A stretch of DNA of 64,000 bases from Candidatus Latescibacterota bacterium. Lineage in GTDB: Bacteria; JAAXHH01. Positions 26,488-36,529 of the stretch are shown here, piece after piece. The stretch covers positions 1 to 64,000 of the forward strand of contig JAJEHX010000033.1 of assembly GCA_022823465.1 (NCBI GenBank), written 5' to 3'. The notes below the pieces were generated by a model that worked only from the letters and a program-made list of their open reading frames with translations, had not been told where the DNA came from and did no database searches. Position 1 is the stretch's first letter. Each line of letters starts with the position of its first letter. The position numbers and the translations under genes are program-made.

Positions 26488-26562
26488 CGGCCTGAAACCG
26501 GCGCGTGTTCCGGCCTGACACGCTGGCGTCTTCCGGCGCGACTTCGGCCTGAAACCGGCGCG
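26488..26562 (+). repeat. degenerate 18 bp repeat before the Nramp-like gene
   Basis: CGGCCTGAAACCGGCGCG occurs exactly at 26488-26505 and 26545-26562, with a diverged copy (CGGCCTGACACGCTGGCG) at 26511-26528. The array fills most of the 118 bp spacer and ends 25 bp before the TTG start. Confidence 0.85.
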
Positions 26563-26587
26563 AATTTCAATCGATGCGGAAACCATC

Positions 26588-27820
26588 TTGAAACTGAGCT
26601 TATTCCAGATGATCGCCCTGATGGGACCGGGGATCGCCGTCGCGGCCACCGGGGTCGGCGCGGGCGACATGATCTCGGCGACCAACGCCGGCGCCAAATT
26701 CGGCACTGTGCTGCTGTGGGCCATCGTCTACGGCGCCGTGCTCAAGTTCGCCCTGAACGAAGGGGTCGGACGCTGGCAACTGGCGACGGGCACCACGCTC
26801 CTGGAAGGCTGGGTGGAACGCCTCGGCAGGCCCGTCCAGTATTTCTTCCTGCTATACCTGATTATCTGGTCCTTCCTGGTCGGCGGCGGGCTGCTTTCGG
26901 CCTCGGGCCTGGCCGGCCACACGGTTTTTCCAGCCCTCTCGGTCGCACAGTGGGGCGTCATCCACGCCCTGGCCGCGTGCGTCCTGGTCTGGGTAGGACG
27001 ATTCGGGTTCTTCCTGAAGGTCATGAAGGTGCTCATCGGCCTGATGTTTCTAAGCTTCCTGATCAGCGCCTGGGCGCTCCGCCCCGACTTCGGCGACATC
27101 GTGCGGGGCATTGCCCTGCCGAGCGCGCCGTCGGGTTCGGTGGTCGCGGTACTCAGCGTCCTGGGCGGGGTCGGCGGCAGCCTGTCGGTCATGTGCTATG
27201 GGTACTGGATCCGCGAAGCCGGACGGACCGGGAGCGAGTGGGTGAAGGGTATTCGCATCGATCTGGGCGGCGCGTACATCCTTACAGGCTTTTTCGGCGT
27301 GGCCGTCCTGATCCTCGGCGCCCAGATCCGGCCCGAAGCCGTGGGGATCGATATCGTCCTGGGCATGGCCGACCGCCTGGAAGAAGCGCTGGGACCCTTC
27401 GGCAGGTGGTCTCTCTACCTGGGGTTCTGGGCCGCGGTCATTACCTCGGTGCTGGGCGTCTGGCAGGGCATCCCCTACCTGTTCGCCGATTTCATGGCCC
27501 TGTTCAAACGGGTTTCCAGTGAAGACCGGAGCGCCATGGTCCGCACCGATTCGCCGTATTACCGGGGGTTTCTGCTGTTTCTGACCTTCCCGACCATGGC
27601 CCTGCTGCTCTTCGACCGGCCGGTGGCCGTGGTCATCGTCTATACCGTGGTCGGCGCGCTTTTCATGCCGTTCCTGGCCGGCACGCTGCTCTACATGAAT
27701 TCGAAAAAGGCCTGGGTCGGGCATCTCAAAACGGGCTGGTTGCTGAACGTGCTCCTTGCCCTCGCGTTGATCCTCTTTTTGTACCTGGCGGTACACCAAC
27801 TGATCGATACCTTCGGCTGA
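26588..27820 (+). CDS. Nramp-family transporter with altered metal-site motifs
   Basis: A 410-residue membrane protein with about 11 hydrophobic segments and the Nramp opening GPGIAVAATGVGAGDM. The canonical TM1 DPGN is replaced by GAGD, and TM6 reads SVMCYGYW where divalent-metal Nramps have MPHN; only the methionine is kept. The start is TTG 26588; the nearest ATG is out of frame. It lies inside a cluster of sugar/cyclitol enzymes instead of metal genes. I infer an Nramp-like permease that may not carry Fe/Mn. What it transports is unknown. Confidence 0.75.
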   Translation: MKLSLFQMIALMGPGIAVAATGVGAGDMISATNAGAKFGTVLLWAIVYGAVLKFALNEGVGRWQLATGTTLLEGWVERLGRPVQYFFLLYLIIWSFLVGGGLLSASGLAGHTVFPALSVAQWGVIHALAACVLVWVGRFGFFLKVMKVLIGLMFLSFLISAWALRPDFGDIVRGIALPSAPSGSVVAVLSVLGGVGGSLSVMCYGYWIREAGRTGSEWVKGIRIDLGGAYILTGFFGVAVLILGAQIRPEAVGIDIVLGMADRLEEALGPFGRWSLYLGFWAAVITSVLGVWQGIPYLFADFMALFKRVSSEDRSAMVRTDSPYYRGFLLFLTFPTMALLLFDRPVAVVIVYTVVGALFMPFLAGTLLYMNSKKAWVGHLKTGWLLNVLLALALILFLYLAVHQLIDTFG

Positions 27821-27837
27821 ACCGGTGGTCAGGTGAC

Positions 27838-27935
27838 TGGCACTTTCGATCACGCGGCTGGCCTGGGGTAGTCCAGGCGGCTGGCCTTCGGTCACGCGGC
27901 TGGCCTGTCGACCAAGCGGCTCGCGTTGGCGATCG
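27838..27935 (+). repeat. degenerate roughly 20 bp repeat before a Gfo/Idh gene
   Basis: The core CGGCTGGCCT recurs at 27855, 27878 and 27897, and as CGGCTCGCGT at about 27917, each time preceded by a variable TC(G/A)xxCACG-like stretch. Spacings are 23, 19 and 20 bp. The repeat fills the 143 bp spacer between the Nramp-like gene and the dehydrogenase. Confidence 0.75.
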
Positions 27936-27963
27936 TAACGAATGGCGAAACGGAGCGGAAGCC

Positions 27964-29130
<1,167 letters not shown>

Positions 29131-29309
29131 TCGATCAAGGTTGGCCGGGGCTGGCCGCCTCGGTTTCGAATCGATGGATGGGATCATCCCGAATCGACCG
29201 AGGTCGTCCCGAACCGACCGGCGCGAAACGGTGGAAGAAACTGACTGGATGATCTTTAGCAATCTACTCGGTGCCCGAATTCGGTACCGGATTATCGAAG
29301 GAGCAGATC

Positions 29310-31199
29310 ATGGCATTTTCCCAGGATAAAGTCCGCCTGACCACGGCGCAGGCGGTGGTCAAGTACCTTTCGGTGCAGTTCAGCGAGCGCGACGGCCTGG
29401 AACGTCGTTTCATCCCCGCGATCTTCGGCATTTTCGGCCACGGGAACGTGGCGGGGCTGGGCCAGGCGCTCTTCGAGTACGGACAGGACCTGACCTACCA
29501 TCAGCCCTGCAACGAACAGTCCATGGTGCACACGGCGTCGGGTTACGCCAAAGTGAATCATCGCATGGCCACGATCGCATGCACGGCATCCATCGGACCA
29601 GGATCGACCAACATGTTGTCCGGCGCGGCAACGGCCACGATCAACCGCCTGCCCGTGCTCCTCCTTCCTTCCGACTACTACGCTACCCGGTACCAGGGCC
29701 CCGTGCTGCAGCAGCTCGAGCACCCGGTGTCCGCCGAGGTGAGCGTCAACGACTGCTTCCGCCCGGTCAGCCGGTTCTTCGACCGGATCAACCGGCCCGA
29801 ACAACTGCTCACCGCTCTGCCGGAAGCCATGCGCGTGCTCACCGATCCGGCCGACACGGGCGCCGTGACGATCTCGCTGCCCCAGGACGTGCAGGCCCAC
29901 GCCTACGACTATCCCGCCCATTTCTTCGAAAAGCGGGTCTGGCGCGTGGAACGCAGGCCGCCGACGTCGGAACGCATCGCGGAGGCGATCGAGATGCTCA
30001 AAAGGGCGAAGCGGCCCATGATCATCGCGGGCGGCGGCGTACACTACTCGGAAGCCTGGGATGCCCTCAAGGAATTCGCCGAGACATGCGGGATCCCAGT
30101 GGGCGAGACCTTCGGCGGCAAGGGCGCCATGCGCGAATCCTCGCCCTGGGCCATCGGCGGGTTCGGGGTGACCGGGACGCCGGCGGGCGCCAGGATCGCC
30201 GCGGAGGCCGACCTGGTCATCGCGGTCGGCACGCGGCTGACCGACTTCTCAACGGGGTCGCAGTCGGCCTTTTCCCATCCCGACGTTCGATTCATCGGCA
30301 TCAACGTGGCCGGACACGACGCCTACAAGCAGGGGGCCCTGCCGGTCACGACCGATGCCCGGGAAGCGCTGGCCGCACTGACCACGGGCGCCCGGGATGC
30401 CGGCATTCGTCCCAGCGAGTCGTACCTGGCCGAAGTTGGACGCCACCTGGATGCCCACAGTCGGTCGCTGCAGGAAGAAGTATACGTCGACCATCCCGGA
30501 GAGGCCATGAGCCAGGCCCGGCTCATCCGTACGCTCAACGAAGAAGCCAGGGACGGCGACTGCGTCATCGCGGCGGCGGGCAGTCCGCCCGGCGACCTGC
30601 ACCGGCTCTGGGACGTGACGGGCGGCGCGGCCTGCTACCTGGAGTTCGGATTTTCGTGCATGGGATGGGAACTGCCCGCCGGGCTGGGCACCCGCATGGC
30701 CGGGATTCACGACGAGGTCTACGTCTATATCGGCGACGGGACCTACCTGATGAACCCCACTGAACTCATGACCGCCATGCAGGAAGGCCTGAAGGTGACC
30801 GTCGTGATTTCGGAAAACCACGGTTACCAGATCATCCGTGCGCTGCAGATGGCGCGGGCGGGCCGGTCCTTCGGCAACGAGTTCCGGGGGCGGGACTCCG
30901 ATTCAGACCGCCTCGAGGGGGCCTACCTGGAGATCGATTTCGCGGCCAACGCGGAGAGTTTCGGCGCGCGGGCGTGGCACGTGAAGTCACCGGACGAGTT
31001 ACGGCAGGCGCTCCGGGAAGCCCGCTCGGAAACGCGTGCCTGCGTGATCGTATGCGAGACCGAGAAGCACCGCTACCTGCCGCCTTCCGACGTATGGTGG
31101 GACATCGCGTCCGCCGAGGCGACCAACGACCCGATGACGCGGAAGCTGCGCGAGGGCTACGAGGCCGAACGCCGCACGAGCCAGCGGTTTCATTACTAG
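29310..31199 (+). CDS. iolD: 3D-(3,5/4)-trihydroxycyclohexane-1,2-dione hydrolase (IolD-like), ThDP enzyme
   Basis: A 629-residue thiamine-diphosphate enzyme. An N-terminal PYR domain (GIFGHGNVAGLGQAL, with catalytic glutamate region HQPCNEQSM) is followed by the central domain (PMIIAGGGVHYSEAW). The C-terminal PP domain carries the GDG motif (VYVYIGDGTYLMNPTELMTA), and GYQIIRALQMAR follows. The early 'Q.ALFEYGQDLTYHQPCNEQ' pattern is typical of IolD, which opens the ring of the inositol-derived trione. GAAGGAG precedes ATG 29310. It lies between an inositol-dehydrogenase-like and an IolE-like gene. Confidence 0.92.
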   Translation: MAFSQDKVRLTTAQAVVKYLSVQFSERDGLERRFIPAIFGIFGHGNVAGLGQALFEYGQDLTYHQPCNEQSMVHTASGYAKVNHRMATIACTASIGPGSTNMLSGAATATINRLPVLLLPSDYYATRYQGPVLQQLEHPVSAEVSVNDCFRPVSRFFDRINRPEQLLTALPEAMRVLTDPADTGAVTISLPQDVQAHAYDYPAHFFEKRVWRVERRPPTSERIAEAIEMLKRAKRPMIIAGGGVHYSEAWDALKEFAETCGIPVGETFGGKGAMRESSPWAIGGFGVTGTPAGARIAAEADLVIAVGTRLTDFSTGSQSAFSHPDVRFIGINVAGHDAYKQGALPVTTDAREALAALTTGARDAGIRPSESYLAEVGRHLDAHSRSLQEEVYVDHPGEAMSQARLIRTLNEEARDGDCVIAAAGSPPGDLHRLWDVTGGAACYLEFGFSCMGWELPAGLGTRMAGIHDEVYVYIGDGTYLMNPTELMTAMQEGLKVTVVISENHGYQIIRALQMARAGRSFGNEFRGRDSDSDRLEGAYLEIDFAANAESFGARAWHVKSPDELRQALREARSETRACVIVCETEKHRYLPPSDVWWDIASAEATNDPMTRKLREGYEAERRTSQRFHY

Positions 31200-31210
31200 A
31201 GGAGGATTCC

Positions 31211-32095
31211 GTGAACATCCGCATCGGCAGCGCGCCGGATTCGTGGGGCGTCTGGTTTCCCGACGACCCGAGACAGACCCCGTGGCAGCGTTTCATGGAC
31301 GAGGTGGCTCAGGCCGGCTATGAATGGATCGAACTGGGGCCCTATGGCTATCTGCCCACGGATATCGAGAGGCTACAACGGGAACTGGATGCGCGCGACC
31401 TGAAAGTGACCAGCGCCTTCGCCATGGGCAACCTCGAGGACCCGGACCGATGGTCCGAACTGGAGCAGCAGGTGACCGGCGCGGGAGAACTGCTGGCCGC
31501 CACCGGCGCCGGCTACCTGGTATTGATCGACGGCACCTACTCCGATCTCTTCACGGGAGAAATGATCGAATCGAGGACGCTGGACGACGAGGCCTCGCGC
31601 CGCCTCGTCGACACGACCCACCGCGTCGCCGATCTCGCCCGAAACTCATTCGGGCTGCAACTCGTTTTTCACCCCCATGCTGAGACCCACGTAGAATACG
31701 AAGACCAGATCGAACGTTTCCTGGCGGACACCGACCCGGACAAGGTGTCGTTGTGCTTCGACGTGGGCCACCACGCGTATCGCGGCGGAGATCCGGTGGC
31801 TTTCCTTGAAAAACACCGGGCCCGGATCCCCTATCTCCATCTCAAGAGTGTGGACCCGGAAAAGCAGCGGCAGGTGGAAGCCGGGAACATCCCCTTTGCC
31901 GAGGCGGTGGCCATGGACATGTTCTGCGAACCCTCGGCGGGCCTGGTCGATTTTCCAGCGCTGCTGGGATTGCTGAAGCGGATCGACTACGACGGTTACG
32001 CCATCGTGGAGCAGGACATGTATCCGGCCGCCTTCGACAAACCCCTGCCGATCGCGAAAAGGACGCTGGAATACCTGCGGGAAATCGGTTTCTGA
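31211..32095 (+). CDS. iolE: IolE-like myo-inosose dehydratase / sugar isomerase-epimerase
   Basis: A 294-residue xylose-isomerase-like TIM barrel opening IGSAPDSWGVWFPDDP and GYEWIELGPYGYLPTD, the pattern seen in IolE-type proteins of actinobacterial inositol clusters. Metal-ligand segments are LVFHPHAETHV, LCFDVGHHAY and YLHLKSVD. The start is GTG 31211 behind GGAGGA; the spacer to iolD is 11 bp, so they form one operon. The reaction would be dehydration of 2-keto-myo-inositol to the diketone hydrolysed by IolD. Isomerase activity on another sugar remains possible. Confidence 0.83.
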   Translation: MNIRIGSAPDSWGVWFPDDPRQTPWQRFMDEVAQAGYEWIELGPYGYLPTDIERLQRELDARDLKVTSAFAMGNLEDPDRWSELEQQVTGAGELLAATGAGYLVLIDGTYSDLFTGEMIESRTLDDEASRRLVDTTHRVADLARNSFGLQLVFHPHAETHVEYEDQIERFLADTDPDKVSLCFDVGHHAYRGGDPVAFLEKHRARIPYLHLKSVDPEKQRQVEAGNIPFAEAVAMDMFCEPSAGLVDFPALLGLLKRIDYDGYAIVEQDMYPAAFDKPLPIAKRTLEYLREIGF

Positions 32096-32192
32096 CAGAG
32101 CGCCAGGACAAAGCGCGTCGCGGCAGCAATCAGTCTGTTCCGCCCACGGAGCAGGACCTCACACTGCATCGATCCCGAACGCCCCGGTCACG

Positions 32193-32306
32193 GGCCTCAC
32201 CCTCACCGTTGCCGCCGGCGCATCGCCCCGTCACGGTTTCTCCGTTCTACCTGTGCGCTTCCAGCGAACACCGGCCTCACCCCTGCCGTCGCCGCATCGC
32301 CCCAGG
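32193..32306 (-). repeat. copy of a gene's 3' end beyond its stop codon (80 bp offset)
   Basis: The segment 32273-32306 contains the last codons and the stop of the membrane-protein gene (on the minus strand GCGATGCGGCGACGG... then TGAGGCC). A similar segment lies at 32193-32229, reading GCGATGCGCCGGCGG on the minus strand and ending GGTGAGGCC. The second copy is outside the gene, 80 bp downstream. Confidence 0.65.
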
Positions 32307-32744
32307 CAGCCAGATGAACAGCGTGCCCAGCGCGACGCTCCAGACCGAACCCGCCAGGAACGTGCCCCCCGCGACCACGCCGCCATTCAGGATCGTCATG
32401 ACGGGTCCCTGGTAGTCGAGTACCCTCCCGGAGTTTTCCGGCGAGAATCTACCGTGTTCCAGGCCGACGAAAAACGCGGTACTGTACGAAATGAGGTTTG
32501 GAATGAACCAGACGAAGAAAACCACGACGACCAACGAGAGAGCCACTCGCCGCCAGGGCAGATGGTCCCACCTGCCTTTCAGGCCGTAGTACAGGTAGGC
32601 CAGGGGCATCAGAAAGTAGACGCCGATGTACATCGACTGTTCAGGCGCGGTGAAATCCAACAGCAGGCGCGTCGCCGCGACGATCCAGCCGAAGAATACG
32701 AGCCCGCGGATGTCTGACCAGAGTGAAGATTGACCGGTTGTCAT
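32277..32744 (-). CDS. small four-helix membrane protein, unknown
   Basis: A 155-residue protein with about four hydrophobic helices (GLVFFGWIVAATRLLLDF, MYIGVYFLMPLAYLYYGL, VALSLVVVVFFVWFIP, and a glycine-rich last helix before WLPGAMRRRQG). GGAGCAACCTAC precedes the ATG at a good distance. The positive C-terminal tail suggests a cytoplasmic end. No family is recognised. Its 3' end is echoed further downstream (32193-32229). Confidence 0.7.
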   Translation of the reverse strand: MTTGQSSLWSDIRGLVFFGWIVAATRLLLDFTAPEQSMYIGVYFLMPLAYLYYGLKGRWDHLPWRRVALSLVVVVFFVWFIPNLISYSTAFFVGLEHGRFSPENSGRVLDYQGPVMTILNGGVVAGGTFLAGSVWSVALGTLFIWLPGAMRRRQG

Positions 32745-32804
32745 GTAGGTTGCTCCATTTGATGAGTGAGTCGCATTACGAAACAGCTAACAACTGCTAA
32801 TCCC

Positions 32805-32895
32805 TGATACCGAAAGTTCGCGGACTGTTCATCTCCGCGAGCCAGCCTTCAATACTGAAAGTTCGCGGACCGTTCATCTCCAAGCCAATCGTTCA
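32805..32895 (-). repeat. 45 bp tandem duplication across the end of rfbC
   Basis: The last coding bases of the epimerase gene (plus-strand GAAAGTTCGCGGACCGTTCATC from 32857) recur 45 bp away from 32812 with about one substitution in the core. The following spacers (CGCGAGCCAGCCTTCAA and AAGCCAATCGTTCAAA) are also similar. In the outer copy the stop TGA has become CAG-G. The unit is therefore a 45 bp repeat straddling the stop codon. Confidence 0.8.
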
Positions 32896-33478
32896 AAGAA
32901 GGGGCGTCCCTGTCCTTCTCCGACAGGACCGCGCCGCCTTCGATCACCTCGTCGAACGCGCGCTTTACCGGGCGATCGCACAAGGACCAGTCCAGATCCG
33001 GGGCCAGCGGCGAGATGCCGGCCTCGTTGCCGGGGCTGTATTCCCCGCTGCACAGGTACTCCAGGATGCAATCGGTCGTGCAGAAGAACCCGTGGGCGAA
33101 TCCCGGAGGAACCCAGATCCACTCGCCGTAATCGGCACCTTGCGATTCGGATATGTCCCGGCCGACAATCTTTCCCAGCGTAGGCGACTCCAGCCGGATG
33201 TCCAGCGCAAGGTCCACGATGCGTCCCCGCACGGCCCGGACCAGCTTGCCCATATGGGGATTCCACTGGAAATGGAGGCCGCGGACTACGCCGGCCTTTG
33301 AAAAGCTCTCGTTGATCTGAAGAAACCGGACGTCGCGGAGAAACGCCGTTTCGGAGTGCTGCGTGAGATCGCCCAGCCGGTATGTTTCGGTAAAGTAGCC
33401 CCTCCGATCGGAAAAACGGCTGAAACGAATGACTTTCAACTCGGGGATCGCGAGAGATTCCACTGCTTCGATCTTCAC
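32849..33478 (-). CDS. rfbC: dTDP-4-dehydrorhamnose 3,5-epimerase family protein
   Basis: A 209-residue cupin-fold epimerase. The active-site regions are GVVRGLHFQWNPHMGKLVRA (H69), DIRLESPTLGK and WIWVPPGFAHGFF. The enzyme epimerises C3 and C5 of a dTDP-4-keto-6-deoxyhexose on the way to rhamnose. Neighbouring rmlA/B/D genes are absent, so the gene is isolated here. The C-terminus (DWLGDERSANFQY) is encoded by a 45 bp unit that is duplicated past the stop, which may have rewritten the tail. It diverges from a phytanoyl-CoA-dioxygenase-like gene. Confidence 0.9.
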   Translation of the reverse strand: MKIEAVESLAIPELKVIRFSRFSDRRGYFTETYRLGDLTQHSETAFLRDVRFLQINESFSKAGVVRGLHFQWNPHMGKLVRAVRGRIVDLALDIRLESPTLGKIVGRDISESQGADYGEWIWVPPGFAHGFFCTTDCILEYLCSGEYSPGNEAGISPLAPDLDWSLCDRPVKRAFDEVIEGGAVLSEKDRDAPSLNDWLGDERSANFQY

Positions 33479-33654
33479 ACGCCGCTCCTTTCGTCAACGG
33501 TCGTTTCCACAGGGCAGAAGATAGGACGGGGCGGAAGGACGGGGCAAGGAGGAAATAGCCTGGCCGGCGCCGTCGCGCTTGACATTACGGTACCGTTTCT
33601 GTTGATTCCGAACTATAGTGGCGACAACTCCTGTATTAATGAAAGAAGACCCGA

Positions 33655-34377
33655 ATGACCGTGGTTTCCGGTCCCACGCCAGCAGAATGGAAACAGTGGG
33701 AAGAGCAGGGCTATCTCGTCTTCGAGGACGCGATCCGGGGCGAGATGCTGGATCGCCTCCAGCAGGCCTTCGACCACTGGGCTGCCGCCTGCAAGGAAGC
33801 GTGGCTGGACGGGGTCGCCCGGGGTGAGCTCGCGGCGACTTACTACGACATTCCGAATGTGCTGGAGAAGGACGAAATCTTCATCGACATCCTGGACAAG
33901 CCGCGTTACTTCGAATACATCAAGGCCTTTACCGAAGACGACGCGATCCATATCGGCGAGCAGGTCCGTACGGCGCCGCTCTGGCCCATGGGCTACACGG
34001 GATGGCATCCCGACGTACCGCCCGATCATCCTCTCCATATCAAGGTGCAGGTCTACGTGAACGACGTGGAACGCGGCGGCGGGGAATTCGCCTATGTCCC
34101 GGGCAGCCATCTGCCCGGCGCCGGACCCTATCCCCGCGTGAAGAACCTCGAAGCCATGCCGGGCCACAAGCGGTTCCCGGGCAGGGCGGGCACGGCCATC
34201 ATGTTCAACACCTACGGCTGGCATGTGGCCATGGAAAACCACACCGGAATCCCGCGCAAGTCGATCATCCTCACCTACGAGAAGCGCACGCCGGGCAAGA
34301 TCGACCCCGGACGTTACGCCCATATCGCCCCGTCGCTGAACACGCCGGACCGGCGCCGGCTCTTCGGGATGTCTTAG
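33655..34377 (+). CDS. phytanoyl-CoA dioxygenase (PhyH) family protein
   Basis: A 240-residue Fe(II)/2-oxoglutarate-dependent oxygenase. The iron facial triad is visible as WHPD (H-x-D) and the distal histidine in NTYGWHVAMEN; GGGEFAYVPGSH is the usual double-stranded-beta-helix segment. It hydroxylates an unknown small molecule. AAAGAAG precedes the ATG. An amidohydrolase follows after 12 bp and a DUF3500 gene after that. The upstream 176 bp spacer shared with rfbC includes TTGACA (33579) and a palindrome ACGGTACCGT, but no properly spaced -10 box. Confidence 0.88.
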   Translation: MTVVSGPTPAEWKQWEEQGYLVFEDAIRGEMLDRLQQAFDHWAAACKEAWLDGVARGELAATYYDIPNVLEKDEIFIDILDKPRYFEYIKAFTEDDAIHIGEQVRTAPLWPMGYTGWHPDVPPDHPLHIKVQVYVNDVERGGGEFAYVPGSHLPGAGPYPRVKNLEAMPGHKRFPGRAGTAIMFNTYGWHVAMENHTGIPRKSIILTYEKRTPGKIDPGRYAHIAPSLNTPDRRRLFGMS

Positions 34378-34389
34378 ACAGGAAGCCCT

Positions 34390-35289
34390 ATGCCCCGTAT
34401 CGATGCCCACGGTCACGTGTTCGCCAGGGTAAGCAGCGAGTTTCCGAGGGAGGCCGGCGGCATCACGCCACCGGAACGGGAAGAGACGGTCGAGAAGCTG
34501 ATGACCTACATGGCCGCCAGCCGCATCGACCAGGCCATGCTGGTACAGATCGGCGGTACGACCGTGGCGGAGCACGCCTATCTGCTTCGCTGTCTCAGCG
34601 CCTACCCCGACCGGTTCCTCGGCATCGGGCTCATTCCCGAAACGGACTATGGCGCGCCGCAAGACCACATGGACCGGCTGTCGGACGGAACGGGGATCGT
34701 GGGTTTTCGCCTCGGCACGGTCGGCGGCCCTCCGGATCCCTTCGAACCCGTGGACGTGCGCAAGTTCACGACCTATCCCATCTGGCGGCACGCGGCGGAA
34801 AAGGACCTCGTCCTCTGGCTGTACGTGCGGGCCGCGGACGCCCACCTGATCGCCTATATGGTCGATGCCTTTCCCCAGGTCCGCGTCGTGATCAACCACC
34901 TGGGCATCTGCCCCGGTCAGGGCAAGGGCCGGCACGACCAGTGGGGACGACCGCAGATCGACATCGTGCCCTATAACCCGGCTTTCCACACCACGCACCG
35001 GTTAAGCACCTACGAAAACGTGGCCATGCACCTTTCCGGCCATTACGCCTTCAGTAAAGAGCCGTATCCCTACCCGGACCTGGCGGGATGGAACAGGAAC
35101 CTTTTGCGCACTTTCGGGGCCGACCGGCTCATGTGGGCGACGGATTTCCCATGGATCTACGAGGAGCCGGGATACGACAAGCTGGCGCGCCTTATCGAGG
35201 AAACCGTGCCCGACATCGCTCCCCATGAACTGGAGGAGATCATGGGCGGCACGGCAAAGCGGTTTCTGCGATTTCCGGATCTGAGGTGA
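34390..35289 (+). CDS. amidohydrolase (PF04909-type, 2-pyrone-4,6-dicarboxylate hydrolase-like)
   Basis: A 299-residue TIM-barrel metal hydrolase or decarboxylase. It starts with the metal motif DAHGHVF; the conserved barrel-end strands are RVVINHLG (histidine) and RLMWATDFPWI (catalytic Asp). Family members hydrolyse lactones or decarboxylate aromatic acids. It begins 12 bp after the PhyH-type dioxygenase, so both are in one transcript and may act in succession. Confidence 0.85.
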   Translation: MPRIDAHGHVFARVSSEFPREAGGITPPEREETVEKLMTYMAASRIDQAMLVQIGGTTVAEHAYLLRCLSAYPDRFLGIGLIPETDYGAPQDHMDRLSDGTGIVGFRLGTVGGPPDPFEPVDVRKFTTYPIWRHAAEKDLVLWLYVRAADAHLIAYMVDAFPQVRVVINHLGICPGQGKGRHDQWGRPQIDIVPYNPAFHTTHRLSTYENVAMHLSGHYAFSKEPYPYPDLAGWNRNLLRTFGADRLMWATDFPWIYEEPGYDKLARLIEETVPDIAPHELEEIMGGTAKRFLRFPDLR

Positions 35290-35375
35290 GACAGATCACA
35301 TCTGTACCTGGATTCGTATCTGTTCTGTATCTGTGTTTGTATTTGGAATGAGTCTGCGTTCCATTGGAGATTAAA

Positions 35376-36461
35376 ATGAGCGATGACCATAACGGTTTAC
35401 TGACGAGCGCGCACATCCGGGGCCTGGTCCAACGGATGGGAGAAGCCGCCGTCAACTTCACGTCCGACCTTGCGGCGGACCAGCGGGCGAAAGCGCTCTT
35501 CCCCTTCGATGACGATGATGCCCGCACCTTCTGGGACTACGTGCCCCTGGCGAGGAAGGGCCTGCCGCTCGGGGAGATGGACCGGGGACAGCGGCGACGG
35601 GCCTTGCAGCTCGTGGCCACAGGGCTGAGCGGAACAGGGTACGCCACCACGACGACCATCATGGGGCTGGAGGCGACGCTGGACGCCCGGGAAGGTTGGT
35701 CGTCGGGCAACTGGCGGGATCCTTCCGACTACTACGTGTCCATATTCGGCACGCCGTCGGACCGGGATCCCTGGGGGTGGAAATTCGAGGGCCACCACGT
35801 TTCCATCAACTACACAGTCGCCGGAGGACGGATCGTCGCGCCCACGCCCTTCTTCTTCGGGGCGAATCCGGCGTCGGCCGAGCTCAACGGCGTCGGATCC
35901 CTGCGGCCCCTGGGCAACGTGGAAGACCTGGCGCGGGAACTGGTGCGCGCCCTGGACGAGGAGCAGCGGCACAGTGCGCTGATCGCGCCGGTCCCGCCGG
36001 GAGATATCGTCACGGTGAATCAACGCTTTATCCAGGAGAACAGGGAGAAACCGGACCGGCTGGCGCGGACGGACGTGCCCTATGACACGATTCGGTACAC
36101 GGAAACGCCTCGCGGCCTCTCTGGTGCGGGCATGAACGGCGGACAGCGGGAGATGCTGGAGGCGCTCATTGGCGAATACATTCACCGCATGCCTGACGCC
36201 GTCGCCGAGATCGAATCCGAATTATTGCGAAAGCACGGCGTAGGTGACGTCCACCTGGCCTGGGCGGGCGGCCTGGAATCCCGGCAACCCCACTACTATC
36301 GCCTGCAGGGCGGACGATTCCTCGTGGAATACGACAACGTCCAGAACGACGCCAACCACGTGCACACGGTCTGGCGCAACCCGACGAACGATTTCGGCGC
36401 GGATCTGCTCGCCCATCATTACCATACCACGCACAATCACGGCGTGGAACACCGCCACTGA
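35376..36461 (+). CDS. DUF3500 domain protein
   Basis: A 361-residue protein that matches DUF3500. Characteristic stretches are WDYVPLARKGLPLGEM, DYYVSIFGTPS...PWGWKFEGHHVSINYT, PTPFFFGANPA, HLAWAG and the C-terminal HYHTTHNHGVEH. No signal peptide follows ATG 35376, which is chosen because TTGGAGA precedes it by about 6 nt. The clustered histidines suggest metal binding. The biochemical role of the family is not established. It follows the amidohydrolase by 86 bp of GTATCTGT-like degenerate repeats. Confidence 0.88.
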   Translation: MSDDHNGLLTSAHIRGLVQRMGEAAVNFTSDLAADQRAKALFPFDDDDARTFWDYVPLARKGLPLGEMDRGQRRRALQLVATGLSGTGYATTTTIMGLEATLDAREGWSSGNWRDPSDYYVSIFGTPSDRDPWGWKFEGHHVSINYTVAGGRIVAPTPFFFGANPASAELNGVGSLRPLGNVEDLARELVRALDEEQRHSALIAPVPPGDIVTVNQRFIQENREKPDRLARTDVPYDTIRYTETPRGLSGAGMNGGQREMLEALIGEYIHRMPDAVAEIESELLRKHGVGDVHLAWAGGLESRQPHYYRLQGGRFLVEYDNVQNDANHVHTVWRNPTNDFGADLLAHHYHTTHNHGVEHRH

Positions 36462-36529
36462 GGGTAGAACACAAGTATTGAAGGTTAGATCCGGGGGCGC
36501 CGCGCCAGGGAAAGTAGTGCCAGGTTGCC

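Noticed and set aside
33579-33619. promoter from TTGACA (33579) and TATAGT (33614)
   Set aside because: The boxes are 29 bp apart, too far for a sigma-70 promoter.
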